Part shown: positions 38,622 to 47,161 of the stretch, piece after piece | Position numbering within the stretch: position 1 is the stretch's first letter | Layout of the letters: each line of letters starts with the position of its first letter | From: Halomonas zincidurans B6 | Lineage (GTDB): Bacteria; Pseudomonadota; Gammaproteobacteria; Pseudomonadales; Halomonadaceae | Assembly: GCF_000731955.1 (NCBI RefSeq) | Contig: NZ_JNCK01000001.1 | Span: forward strand, 248,001-312,000 | Direction: 5' to 3' | DNA: 64,000 nucleotides | Translations under genes and position numbers: made by a program | Notes under the pieces: model-generated | What the model saw: the letters and a program-made list of their open reading frames with translations, nothing else | Told to the model about the DNA's origin: nothing | Databases searched by the model: none

Positions 38622-39416
38622 ATGATCAAGCTGGCCGCCAACCTCAGCATGCTGTTCGTCGAGCACGACTTTCTCGAGCGCTTCGCGGCGGCGGCCAAGG
38701 CCGGGTTCCGTGGCGTCGAGTACCTGTTCCCCTACGCCCATGAGCCGCGCGAGCTGCGCGGCGCCCTGGACGACAACGGCCTGCAGCAGGTGCTGTTCAA
38801 CCTGCCGCCCGGCGACTGGGACGCGGGCGAGCGCGGCCTGGCCAGCCTGCCGGGCCGCGAGGCCGAGTTTCGCGACAGCGTCAGCGAGGCGCTGCGCTAC
38901 GCCGAGGCCCTCGACTGCCCGCGCCTGCACGCCATGGCCGGGCTGCTGCCGGCGGAGGCCGACGAGGCCACGCGGGAAGCGCACCTGAGCACCTACATCG
39001 ACAACCTGCGCCATGCCGCGGCGGAACTGGCCCGGATCGGGCGGACCCTGCTCATCGAACCGATCAATACCCACGACATGCCGGGGTACTTCCTCGACCG
39101 CCAGGCCCAGGCCCGCGAGGTGCTGGGACGGGTCGGCGCCGACAACCTGCGCGTGCAGTTCGACGTCTATCACTGCCAGATGAGCGAGGGAAACCTGTTC
39201 GCCAATCTCGAGGCGCAGTTGCCCTATCTCGGGCACGTGCAGATCGCCGGCGTGCCGGGGCGCCACGAACCGGATGTCGGCGAAGTGAACTATCCGGCGG
39301 TGCTCGAGCGCCTGGCGGCGCTGGGCTACGACGGCTGGGTGGGCTGCGAATACCAGCCGACGGCGGAGACTGTCACGGGGCTGAAATGGGGCAAGGCCTA
39401 TGGCCTGCAGGCTTGA
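38622..39416 (+). CDS. otnI: 2-oxo-tetronate isomerase (hydroxypyruvate isomerase-like)
   Basis: This 264-residue TIM-barrel xylose-isomerase-like protein begins IKLAANLSMLFVEHDFLERF. Metal-binding residues are seen in LLIEPINTHDMPGYFL, VQFDVYHCQ, and EVNYPAVLERLAALGYDGWV with GCEYQP. OtnI (YgbM) interconverts 2-oxo- and 3-oxo-tetronate, linking LtnD or DenD to OtnK. AGGAAG lies before ATG 38622. It is part of the same operon. Confidence 0.91.
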   Translation: MIKLAANLSMLFVEHDFLERFAAAAKAGFRGVEYLFPYAHEPRELRGALDDNGLQQVLFNLPPGDWDAGERGLASLPGREAEFRDSVSEALRYAEALDCPRLHAMAGLLPAEADEATREAHLSTYIDNLRHAAAELARIGRTLLIEPINTHDMPGYFLDRQAQAREVLGRVGADNLRVQFDVYHCQMSEGNLFANLEAQLPYLGHVQIAGVPGRHEPDVGEVNYPAVLERLAALGYDGWVGCEYQPTAETVTGLKWGKAYGLQA

Positions 39417-39466
39417 TAAACCAGTGGTAACCACGAGTGCGTGACGAACAACGACAAGGAGAGACG

Positions 39467-40450
39467 ATGCATGTATTGATCACCGGCGCCGCCGGCTTTC
39501 TCGGCCAACGCCTGACCAGGACGCTACTCGAGCGCGGCGAGGTCAACGGCAAGGCGCTGACGCGCCTGACGCTCGTCGATCGGGTCGCGCCGGCAGCGCC
39601 GGCCCACGAGCGCATCACGCTCGACTGCCGGGCCCTGGACATTACCCGCCCCGGCGCCCTGGATAGCCTGCTCGGCGAGCGTCCCGCGCTCATCTATCAC
39701 CTCGCTGCCGTAGTCAGTTCGGCGGCCGAGGCCGACCTGGATCTGGGTATGCAGGTCAATTTCGACGCCACGCGCGCACTGCTGGAAGGGTGCCGTGCGG
39801 CCGGTCTCGCCGACACACGTCTGGTCATGGCCAGCTCGGTGGCCGTCTATGGCGGTGAGCTACCGGCGGTGCTCGACGACATGACGGCACTGACGCCGCA
39901 GAGCTCCTACGGCACCCAGAAGGCCATGTGCGAGCTATTGATCAACGACTACAGCCGGCGCGGCCTGGTCGATGGCTGCGTGCTGCGCCTGCCGACCATT
40001 GTGGTACGCCCGGGGCGACCCAACGCCGCCGCCTCCAGCTTTGCCTCGAGCATCCTGCGCGAGCCGCTGGGCGGCGAATCGACCGTGTGCCCGGTGCCCA
40101 CCGAGCTTGAGCTGTTCGTGATGTCGCCGGGGCGCGTCATCGACGCGCTGCTGCATGCCGCCACTCTCCCGGGCGACGCGTTGGCACCCTACCGGAGCAT
40201 GATGCTGCCGGGGTTGACCGTGAGTGTCGCTGCGATGCTCGAAGTGCTGCGCGAGCTGGGCGGGGAAGAGGCCCTGGCTCGGGTTAGTCACGAGCCCGAC
40301 CCGCGCATCGAATCCATCGTCGCCAGCTGGCCGGCGCGCTTCGAGACACAGCGAGCCGAGCGGCTTGGCTTTGTAGGGGATCGCGATTTCCACGAGATCG
40401 TACGCATCTTCATCACCGAGCAGGAAACACCCAGAGAACGATCCCGATAA
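39467..40450 (+). CDS. denD: D-erythronate dehydrogenase (SDR family)
   Basis: This 327-residue extended SDR has GAAGFLGQRL as nucleotide site, HLAAVVSS and the catalytic Ser/Tyr-x-x-x-Lys in VMASSVAVYGG and SSYGTQKAMCELL. RLPTIVVRPGRPNAAASSFAS is typical of DenD. DenD oxidises D-erythronate at C2. Together with ltnD it would let the shared otnI-otnK-otnC trunk use both L-threonate and D-erythronate. AAGGAGAG precedes ATG 39467. Confidence 0.88.
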   Translation: MHVLITGAAGFLGQRLTRTLLERGEVNGKALTRLTLVDRVAPAAPAHERITLDCRALDITRPGALDSLLGERPALIYHLAAVVSSAAEADLDLGMQVNFDATRALLEGCRAAGLADTRLVMASSVAVYGGELPAVLDDMTALTPQSSYGTQKAMCELLINDYSRRGLVDGCVLRLPTIVVRPGRPNAAASSFASSILREPLGGESTVCPVPTELELFVMSPGRVIDALLHAATLPGDALAPYRSMMLPGLTVSVAAMLEVLRELGGEEALARVSHEPDPRIESIVASWPARFETQRAERLGFVGDRDFHEIVRIFITEQETPRERSR

Positions 40451-40466
40451 TCATAACAGTTCATCT

Positions 40467-40481
40467 GGCGGCTTGGCCGCC
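40467..40481 (+). promoter_or_regulatory. Short hairpin ahead of dctP
   Basis: GGCGGC and GCCGCC with a TTG loop lie 38 bases before dctP, in the 68-base gap after denD. It may stabilise the downstream mRNA or set the binding-protein level relative to the enzymes. It has no T-run and is weak evidence by itself. Confidence 0.4.
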
Positions 40482-40518
40482 ATCATCCAGAAGCGCAACG
40501 CTAAAAGAGGAAACAACA

Positions 40519-41535
40519 ATGACAGCTCACTATGCACGCACCGCTCTGAACACTGTTATCGTCGGGCTTGCCGGGGCCACGCTGGCCACAGCCAGCTTTA
40601 ATGCACTGGCGGCCCAGACCGTCTCGGTTGGACATACCACTTCCGACAATTCCCATTATTCGGTCGGTGTTGACGCCTTCAAGAAGACCCTGGAGAAGCT
40701 CAGCGACGGCGAGTTCGTTGTCGAGGAGTACCCTTCCGGCGCCCTGGGCGGCGAACGTGCCATGATCGAAGGGCTGCAGATCGGCACCATCGATACAGTC
40801 ATCACCTCGACGGGGCCGCTCGGCAACTTCGTACCCGAGACCTATGTGCTCGACCTGCCGTTTCTGTTCGCCAACTATGACCAGGCGCGCTGCGTACTGG
40901 ATGGTCCGGTTGGTCAGGATCTGCTCGATAAGATTGGTGAAAATAACCTGGTCGGTCTGGCCTGGACCGAGAATGGCTTCCGTCATCTGACCAATAATGT
41001 GCGTCCGGTCAAGACGCCCGAGGATGCCGCCGGCCTGAAGATTCGCACCATGGAAAACAAGATGCATATGGCCGCCTTCGAGGAGATGGGCGTACGTCCC
41101 ACCCCGATGGCCTTCCCTGAGCTATTCACGGCGCTGCAGCAGGGTACTGTCGATGGTCAGGAAAATCCCATCTCGGTGATTCTGACCAGCAACCTGTGGG
41201 AGGTCCAGGATTACCTGTCGTTGACCGGTCACGTCTATTCACCGGCGGTGATGCTTGCCTCGCCAGTGCTATGGGATGGCCTCAGCGAAGAGGAAAAGGG
41301 CTGGTTCAAGCAGGCTGCCAAGGCCGGCGCCGAGGCTACGCGTGCCGAAGTGTCGCGCCTTGAGACCGAGGGCGTCGAGGCGCTCAAGGAAAAGGGCGTG
41401 GAGGTGGTCGAGAATATCGACAAATCACAGTTTCAGCAGGCCGTTGAGCCTTCCTACTCAGTTTACACCGACCAATATGGTAGCAAAATGCTCGACCGGA
41501 TTCGCAACAGCGAGTGCCTGGCCAGCAGCAACTAG
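40519..41535 (+). CDS. dctP: TRAP transporter substrate-binding protein DctP
   Basis: This 338-residue periplasmic protein has a signal peptide (residues 1 to about 32, ending NALAA). A DctP-type fold follows: VGHTTSDNSHYSVGVDAFKK, FPELFTALQQGTVDGQENP and the ligand Arg region LKIRTMENKMH. It delivers a carboxylate, here presumably a sugar acid, to DctQM. AGAGGA precedes ATG 40519. Its stop codon is formed at the junction with a MITE-like element: TA from the target plus G from the element. Confidence 0.93.
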   Translation: MTAHYARTALNTVIVGLAGATLATASFNALAAQTVSVGHTTSDNSHYSVGVDAFKKTLEKLSDGEFVVEEYPSGALGGERAMIEGLQIGTIDTVITSTGPLGNFVPETYVLDLPFLFANYDQARCVLDGPVGQDLLDKIGENNLVGLAWTENGFRHLTNNVRPVKTPEDAAGLKIRTMENKMHMAAFEEMGVRPTPMAFPELFTALQQGTVDGQENPISVILTSNLWEVQDYLSLTGHVYSPAVMLASPVLWDGLSEEEKGWFKQAAKAGAEATRAEVSRLETEGVEALKEKGVEVVENIDKSQFQQAVEPSYSVYTDQYGSKMLDRIRNSECLASSN

Positions 41536-41733
41536 GGCCTGTTGACGTTTCAGCGTGAACCGCGTTGCTGCGCCGCATGGCGTCCTTTGACGCGCAACCC
41601 AACGGGACGGGGTCCATGGGGCGCAGTACTGCGTTATTCGTCGCTCATTGGGAATAACCAAACCACGCTCCTCATGCCTTGTTCTACACCCAATGGGCCT
41701 CCGTCGCGGCCGCGACGAAACGTCAACAGGCCC
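41535..41733. mobile_element. MITE-like element (199 bp) with TA target duplication
   Basis: Perfect 17-bp terminal inverted repeats, GGGCCTGTTGACGTTTC at the left and its complement at the right, bound a 199-bp segment flanked by TA on both sides (41533-41534 and 41734-41735). This is the hallmark of IS630/Tc1-mariner-type mobility. There is no transposase, so it is non-autonomous. It lies between dctP and dctQ within the operon, and it changed the dctP stop from a probable TAA to TAG without altering the protein. Confidence 0.85.
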
Positions 41734-41791
41734 TAAGTACTTTAGAAACCTTGCCACCCCCGCGTGGGGTGGCTGATACAAGGTGACTGCC

Positions 41792-42409
41792 ATGCTGGAA
41801 CTCTTCCTGCGCCTTGAACGCTTCACGTCACGCATCGCGCTGATAGCCGCCGTGGTGATGCTGATCATCTCGGTGTCGCTGGGCTTCTACCAGGTGCTGA
41901 CGCGTTTCGTATTTAATGCTCCGTCGACCTGGTCCGAGGTGATGTCGCGTTCGGCAATGATCTGGTGCGTGTTCCTGGGTGCGGCGGCCTGCTTCCGCGG
42001 GGGCTACATGATGGCGGTGGAAGTCATCTACAAGCTGGTACCGGCACGGGCCTTGGTATGGCTCGAACTGCTGGTCGCGTTCGGCTGTCTTGTCGTGCTG
42101 ACGATTCTGGTCTATTTCGGCACGCTAATGACGATCCGAGTAAGCTCACAGACATTGTCGGGCATGGGAATTTCGATCGCCTGGGCATACGCCGCCATCC
42201 CCGTAGGAGCTGCCTTCTCGGTGCTCGCAGTACTGGCGCGCATCGCCGCTCAAGTGACCCGACGCGAACCGATCGGCCCCGCCGAGGCCGAGGCACCGCC
42301 CGAGAAGAAGCCGGAGATCTCCGCAGCTCCTGCTAGACAGGCGCCGCAAGGTGACACGCTGCAGAATTCCGTCAAACCGGCGGCGACTACCGGGAGGGTG
42401 CGCTCATGA
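41792..42409 (+). CDS. dctQ: TRAP transporter small membrane subunit DctQ
   Basis: This 205-residue protein has four predicted membrane helices and the DctQ motif VFNAPSTWSEVMSRSAMIWCVFLGA. A polar Pro/Glu/Lys-rich cytoplasmic tail of about 45 residues is longer than usual. ATG 41792 with AAGG upstream is chosen over GTG 41783. It overlaps dctM by ATGA. The MITE-like element upstream lengthens the gap from dctP to about 250 bases, which might lower coupling. Confidence 0.9.
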   Translation: MLELFLRLERFTSRIALIAAVVMLIISVSLGFYQVLTRFVFNAPSTWSEVMSRSAMIWCVFLGAAACFRGGYMMAVEVIYKLVPARALVWLELLVAFGCLVVLTILVYFGTLMTIRVSSQTLSGMGISIAWAYAAIPVGAAFSVLAVLARIAAQVTRREPIGPAEAEAPPEKKPEISAAPARQAPQGDTLQNSVKPAATTGRVRS

Positions 42410-43680
42410 ACCTGGCCATCGGTCTCTCGCTGATTATCCTTTTCGGCCTGGGCGTGCCCATTGCCGTGTCCATCCTGCTGGCCTCGATCATCGGCATCGA
42501 ATTCTTCTCGCGGCTGCCGCTGTTGATGGTGCCGCAGCAAATGTTTGTCGGAATCGACAGTTTTCCGCTGATGGCGATCCCATTCTTTATTCTGGCGGGC
42601 AACTTGATGGCGGCCGGGGGCATCTCGCAGCGTCTGGTGGATCTCGCCAAGTCAATCGTTGGTGGGCTGCAGGGCGGGCTGGCGATGACCTGCGTGCTGA
42701 CCTGCATGATGTTCGCCGCGGTGTCCGGGTCGAGTGTCGCGACGACGTTTGCCATCGGCTCGATCCTGATCCCGGCGATGGTCAAACATGACTATCCACG
42801 TCCGCTAGCGGCCTCGATTCAGGCCTCGTCCGCCGAACTGGGCGTGCTGATTCCGCCATCGATACCGCTGATTCTGTATGGCGTCAGCACCGACACCTCG
42901 ATCGGGCGGCTGTTCATCGCTGGCATTGGGCCGGGGCTATTAATTGGCGGATCGCTGCTGCTGTTTTTGTACTTGTTCTGCAAGGTCCGCGGATACGGCT
43001 TGCGGGATCGTGAGGAGCGTCACGATTTCACCACTGCCTTCCGGCGGGCCTGGGCGGCAATGCTGATGCCGGTGGTGGTCATCGGCGGCATCTACGGCGG
43101 TGTATTCACACCCACCGAGGCCTCGGCGGTAGCTGTCGTCTATGCGCTTATCGTCGGTGGGCTGGTCTACCGCGAACTAGGCTTCGATGATCTATGGCCA
43201 ATCTTCAAGCAGAGTGTGATTTCGACTACGACCATCATGTTGATAATCGCTGCCGCTACACTGTTCAGCTTTCTGATCAGTCGTTCGGGACTGCCTTCTG
43301 ATGTGGCTGCCTGGGTAACCCAAGTCTTCGATAGCCCGGTGGCATTCCTGCTCGCGGTCAACGTGATGCTGCTGATGGTGGGGATGTTCATCGAGACCTC
43401 GGCCGCGATCCTGGTGCTGGCACCGATCTTTACACCCATTGCCGTGCAGTACGGCATCGATCCGGTGCACTTCGGTCTGATCGTCGTCGTCAACCTGGCC
43501 TTGGGCATGTTCACGCCGCCGCTGGGCGTCAATCTGTTCGCCGCCTGTGCGGTGGCCAAGCTATCCATCGATCAGCTGATCCCCTGGTTGCTGCGTTTCG
43601 TGCTGGTGGTTCTGGCCTGTCTGATGGCGATTACCTATCTGCCCTGGATCTCGCTGGGGTTGGTCGATCTTCTTTACTGA
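42406..43680 (+). CDS. dctM: TRAP transporter large permease subunit DctM
   Basis: This 424-residue integral membrane protein with about 12 hydrophobic segments carries the solute by a sodium-driven elevator mechanism. Typical stretches are MVPQQMFVGIDSFPLMAIPF, FAAVSGSSVATTFAIGSI, LGVLIPPSIPLILYGV, FTPTEASAVAVVYAL and LGMFTPPLGVNLF. Its ATG overlaps the dctQ stop. The aldehyde dehydrogenase gene follows after 15 bases. Confidence 0.94.
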   Translation: MNLAIGLSLIILFGLGVPIAVSILLASIIGIEFFSRLPLLMVPQQMFVGIDSFPLMAIPFFILAGNLMAAGGISQRLVDLAKSIVGGLQGGLAMTCVLTCMMFAAVSGSSVATTFAIGSILIPAMVKHDYPRPLAASIQASSAELGVLIPPSIPLILYGVSTDTSIGRLFIAGIGPGLLIGGSLLLFLYLFCKVRGYGLRDREERHDFTTAFRRAWAAMLMPVVVIGGIYGGVFTPTEASAVAVVYALIVGGLVYRELGFDDLWPIFKQSVISTTTIMLIIAAATLFSFLISRSGLPSDVAAWVTQVFDSPVAFLLAVNVMLLMVGMFIETSAAILVLAPIFTPIAVQYGIDPVHFGLIVVVNLALGMFTPPLGVNLFAACAVAKLSIDQLIPWLLRFVLVVLACLMAITYLPWISLGLVDLLY

Positions 43681-43695
43681 GCGAGGAAAGCAACC

Positions 43696-45155
43696 ATGCA
43701 TGAGCTACCCGAGATGCCACCCCGCGCTGCGCTGATTGCCGGCGAGTGGGTAACGACCCCCCATACGCTGCGTGTGGAAGCGCCGGCCACCGGCGAGACG
43801 CTCACCGAGATCGCCCGTTGCGGGGCGGAGCATGTCGAGGAGGCCGTGAGGGCCGCACGGTGCGCCTTCGACGGCAAACTGGGCGAATGGCATCGCTGGT
43901 CGGCCCGCCAGCGCGGCGAGTGGCTGTTTGCCTTCGCCGCCGCCATCGACACCGATGCCGAGGCGCTGGCCGCGCTGGAATGCGCCGATACCGGCAAGCC
44001 GATGAGCCAGGCCAAGGGCGACATTGCCGTCTGCGCACGCTACTTCCGCTTCTATGCCGGTGCCGCCGACAAGCTTCATGGCGAGACGATCCCGTTCGAG
44101 AACGACTTTACGGTGCTGACCCTGCGCGAGCCGTTCGGCGTCTGTGCCCAGATCATTCCCTGGAACTACCCGGCGCAGATCTTCGGGCGCTGCGTGGCCG
44201 CCGCGCTGGCCGCCGGCAACAGCGTGGTCCTCAAGCCCGCCGAGGACGCCTGCCTGAGCGTGCTGCGCCTGGCCCAGATCGCTGTGCGCTGTGGCCTGCC
44301 GTCCGGCGTGCTCAACGTGATTCCCGGCCTGGGAGGCGAGGCGGGCGCGGCATTGTCGGCGCATGCGCTGATCGATCATCTGTCGTTCACCGGCTCGCCG
44401 GCCACCGGCACGCGGGTTACCCAGGCCGCGGCGGCCAATCACGTGCCCGTGACCATGGAGCTGGGCGGCAAGTCCCCCCAGGTGGTGTTCGCCGATGCCG
44501 ATCTCGACACTGCACTGGCGGCGGTAGTGCGCGGCATTATCCAGAATGCCGGCCAGACCTGCTCGGCGGGCAGCCGCTTGCTGGTCGAAGCGAGCTGCTA
44601 CGACGCAGTGATTGCCGCTCTTGCCGAGCGTTTCTCGGCGCTGCGTTGCGATGCCGGCGAGAAGGACCCGGATTGTGGCCCGCTGATCAATGCCCGCCAG
44701 CGCGAAAAACTCGAGGTGCGGCTCGCCGCGGCGAAGGACGATGGCATTCGTGTCGCGGCCGCCGGTCAAGTGGCCGGGGGCGCGCCCGGCGGCGGTCACT
44801 TCGTGGTGCCGCAGATGCTCGTCGACATTCCCGAGTATCACGACGTGGTGCGCGAGGAGCTGTTCGGTCCGGTGCTGGCGGTGCAGCGCTTCGACGACGA
44901 GGACGATGCCGTGCGTCTGGCCAATGCCACCGACTTCGGTCTGTGCGCCGGCATCTGGACCCGCGACGGCGGACGCCAGCTGCGCCTGGCCAAGCGCATC
45001 CGCAGCGGTCAGGTGTTCGTCAACAACTACGGCGCCGCCGGCGGGATCGAGTTGCCGTTCGGCGGGGTGCGACGCTCCGGCCATGGCCGCGAGAAGGGCT
45101 TCGAGGGGTTGAAGAGTTATACGCAACTGAAAACCGTCGCCATCAAGCACGGCTG
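43696..45155 (+). CDS. NAD(P)-dependent aldehyde dehydrogenase
   Basis: This 486-residue ALDH superfamily enzyme has the catalytic Glu255 in TMELGGKSPQ and nucleophile Cys289 in NAGQTCSAGSR. The cofactor motifs IIPWNYPAQIFGR, KPAEDACLS and FTGSPATG are also visible, and the closing EELFGPVLAV and PFGGVRRSGHGREKG. It is near the betaine-aldehyde/gamma-aminobutyraldehyde branch, but its place in the acid-sugar operon points to a sugar-derived aldehyde such as glycolaldehyde, tartronate semialdehyde or a C4-C5 aldose. The stop is followed by a short gap to the next gene. Confidence 0.9.
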
Positions 45156-45167
45156 AGGATAACGACA

Positions 45168-46283
45168 ATGACCTACAAGATAGCGGTGTTGCCGGGTGAC
45201 GGGATCGGCCTCGAGGTCGTGCCGGAGGGGTTGCGCGTGCTGAAAGCGGCGGCCAAGCGCTTTGACCTGCCGCTGGAATGCGAGGCGTTCGACTTCGCCA
45301 GCTGCGCCTATTACATGGCGCATGGCGACATGCTGCCGGACGACTGGTACGAGACGCTGATGCGCTTCGACGCCATCTTCTTCGGTGCGGTGGGCTGGCC
45401 CGATACGGTGCCCGATCACGTCTCGGCGTGGGGCTCGCTGCTCAAGTTCCGGCGCGCCTTCGACCAGTACGTCAACCTGCGCCCGTGCCGGCTGATGCCG
45501 GGCATCGAGAGCCCGCTCAAGGGGCGCGGGCCGGGCGACATCGACTTCATGGTGGTGCGCGAGAACACCGAGGGCGAATACTCGCGCCTGGGCGGGCGCG
45601 TCTTCGAGGGCACCGACCGCGAGGTGGTGCTGCAGGAAACCATCATGACCCGCACCGGGGTCGACCGGGTGCTCAGGTACGCCTTTGAGCTGGCAGCCAC
45701 CCGCTCCCGTAAAAAGCTGACCTCGGCGACCAAGTCCAACGGCCTGTCGATCTCGATGCCGTACTGGAACGAGCGGGTCAGGGCGATGCAGGCGAACTAC
45801 CCGGACGTCAGCGTCGATCAGTTCCATATCGATATCCTCACCGCCAACTTCGTGCTGCATCCCGACTGGTTCGACGTGGTGGTGGCCAGCAATCTGTTCG
45901 GCGACATTCTCTCCGACCTGGGCCCGGCCTGTACCGGCACCATCGGCATCGCGCCCTCCGGCAACATCAACCCCACCCGCGAGTACCCCAGCCTGTTCGA
46001 GCCGGTCCACGGCAGCGCGCCGGACATCGCCGGCCAGGGCATCGCCAATCCCATCGGCCAGATCTGGTGCGGGGCGATGATGCTCGAGCACCTGGGCGAG
46101 ATCGAGGCCGGCAAGGCCATCGTCGGCGCCATCGAGGCGGTCATGCAGCGCAGCGACCCGAGCGTGATCACCCCCGACCTCAAGGGCAACGGCACGACCG
46201 AGACGCTGGGCCGCGCCATCGCCGAGGCGCTGGCCGCAGGTGGCGCGCAACCCCAGCCAGCCATCGAGGAGCAACGGGCATGA
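45168..46283 (+). CDS. ttuC: Tartrate dehydrogenase/decarboxylase - D-malate dehydrogenase family
   Basis: This 371-residue beta-decarboxylating dehydrogenase of the isocitrate/isopropylmalate family has IAVLPGDGIGLEVVPEGL, VRENTEGEYSRLGG, metal-site NLFGDILSDLGPACTGTIG and EPVHGSAPDIAG. The AVGWPDTVPDHVSAWGSLLK segment is typical of TtuC/DmlA. Possible substrates are L- or meso-tartrate and D-malate, by NAD-dependent oxidation and decarboxylation. It overlaps the next gene by four bases. Which acid it uses here cannot be read from sequence. Confidence 0.9.
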   Translation: MTYKIAVLPGDGIGLEVVPEGLRVLKAAAKRFDLPLECEAFDFASCAYYMAHGDMLPDDWYETLMRFDAIFFGAVGWPDTVPDHVSAWGSLLKFRRAFDQYVNLRPCRLMPGIESPLKGRGPGDIDFMVVRENTEGEYSRLGGRVFEGTDREVVLQETIMTRTGVDRVLRYAFELAATRSRKKLTSATKSNGLSISMPYWNERVRAMQANYPDVSVDQFHIDILTANFVLHPDWFDVVVASNLFGDILSDLGPACTGTIGIAPSGNINPTREYPSLFEPVHGSAPDIAGQGIANPIGQIWCGAMMLEHLGEIEAGKAIVGAIEAVMQRSDPSVITPDLKGNGTTETLGRAIAEALAAGGAQPQPAIEEQRA

Positions 46284-47161
46284 GCAAACCCTATCGTGTC
46301 GGCATGGTGGGCATCGGCCTGATGGGCCACGGCATCGCCACCAGCCTGCTGCGCCACAATCATGCGTTGTGTTTTCTCGACCATCCCGGCAATCAGCCTG
46401 TGGACGATCTGCTCGACAAGGGGGCGACACTCAAGCGCAGCGCCCGCGAGGTCGCCGAAGCCTCGGAAGTCGTCATCCTGTGTGTCACCGGCACGCCGCA
46501 GGTGGAAAGCGTGCTGTTCGAGCCGTGCGGGGTGATCGAGGGGCTGGGCGCGGGGAGCATGGTCATCGACTGCTCCACGGCGATTCCCAGCTCCACGCTG
46601 AAAATCGCCGAGCGGGTCGCCGCGGCAGGTGGGCAGTTCCTGGATGCGGCGATGACGCGCACCCCCAAGGAGGCCGCCGAAGGCCGGCTGAATCTGATCG
46701 TCGGCGCGCCGGACGAACTGTTCCGCGATGTGCTGCCGCTGTTGCAGGACTTTGCCGAGAACATCACCCATGGCGGCCCGGTGGGCTCCGGTCACAAGCT
46801 CAAGCTACTGCACAACTACGTGTCGCTGGGCTTCACCGCGGTACTCGCCGAGGCTGCCTCGGCGGCACGCCATGCCGGGATCGCCGACGATGTGTTCCTC
46901 GAAGTGCTCGGCAATGGCGGCGGTGCTGGGGTGGTGCTCGAGCGATTGCGTCCGTTCATCGCCGCCGGCGATCCCTCGGGGTTTCGTTTCAGCCTCGCCA
47001 ACACGCTCAAGGACGTCGGCTACTACAACGCCATGGCCGAGGACGTGAAGGCGCCGCACAGTGTGGCGGGGGCCATCGAGGCGCTGTACCGCGAGGTCAA
47101 CGAGCAAGGGCATAGCGAGCGGCTGGTGCCGGAGCTGATTCGTATCCTGGAAACGCGTTAA
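46280..47161 (+). CDS. 3-hydroxyisobutyrate dehydrogenase-family reductase (GarR/GlxR-like)
   Basis: This 293-residue beta-hydroxyacid dehydrogenase has VGMVGIGLMGHGIATSLL, a DCSTAIPSST stretch, AAMTRTPKEAAEGRLNLIVG in place of the usual DAPVSGG substrate motif, and the catalytic Lys in GSGHKLKLLHNYVS. It may act as tartronate semialdehyde reductase or as a second acid-sugar dehydrogenase. The TRTPKEA variation suggests an unusual substrate. It is the last gene of the LacI-type operon; its stop overlaps the stop of the convergent kinase gene. Confidence 0.85.
   Translation: MSKPYRVGMVGIGLMGHGIATSLLRHNHALCFLDHPGNQPVDDLLDKGATLKRSAREVAEASEVVILCVTGTPQVESVLFEPCGVIEGLGAGSMVIDCSTAIPSSTLKIAERVAAAGGQFLDAAMTRTPKEAAEGRLNLIVGAPDELFRDVLPLLQDFAENITHGGPVGSGHKLKLLHNYVSLGFTAVLAEAASAARHAGIADDVFLEVLGNGGGAGVVLERLRPFIAAGDPSGFRFSLANTLKDVGYYNAMAEDVKAPHSVAGAIEALYREVNEQGHSERLVPELIRILETR

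Noticed and set aside
43746..45167. In-frame upstream extension of the tartrate dehydrogenase across the aldehyde dehydrogenase gene
   Set aside because: Out-of-frame reading of the ALDH gene, Arg-rich; the real start is ATG 45168 with the GDGIG motif close by.
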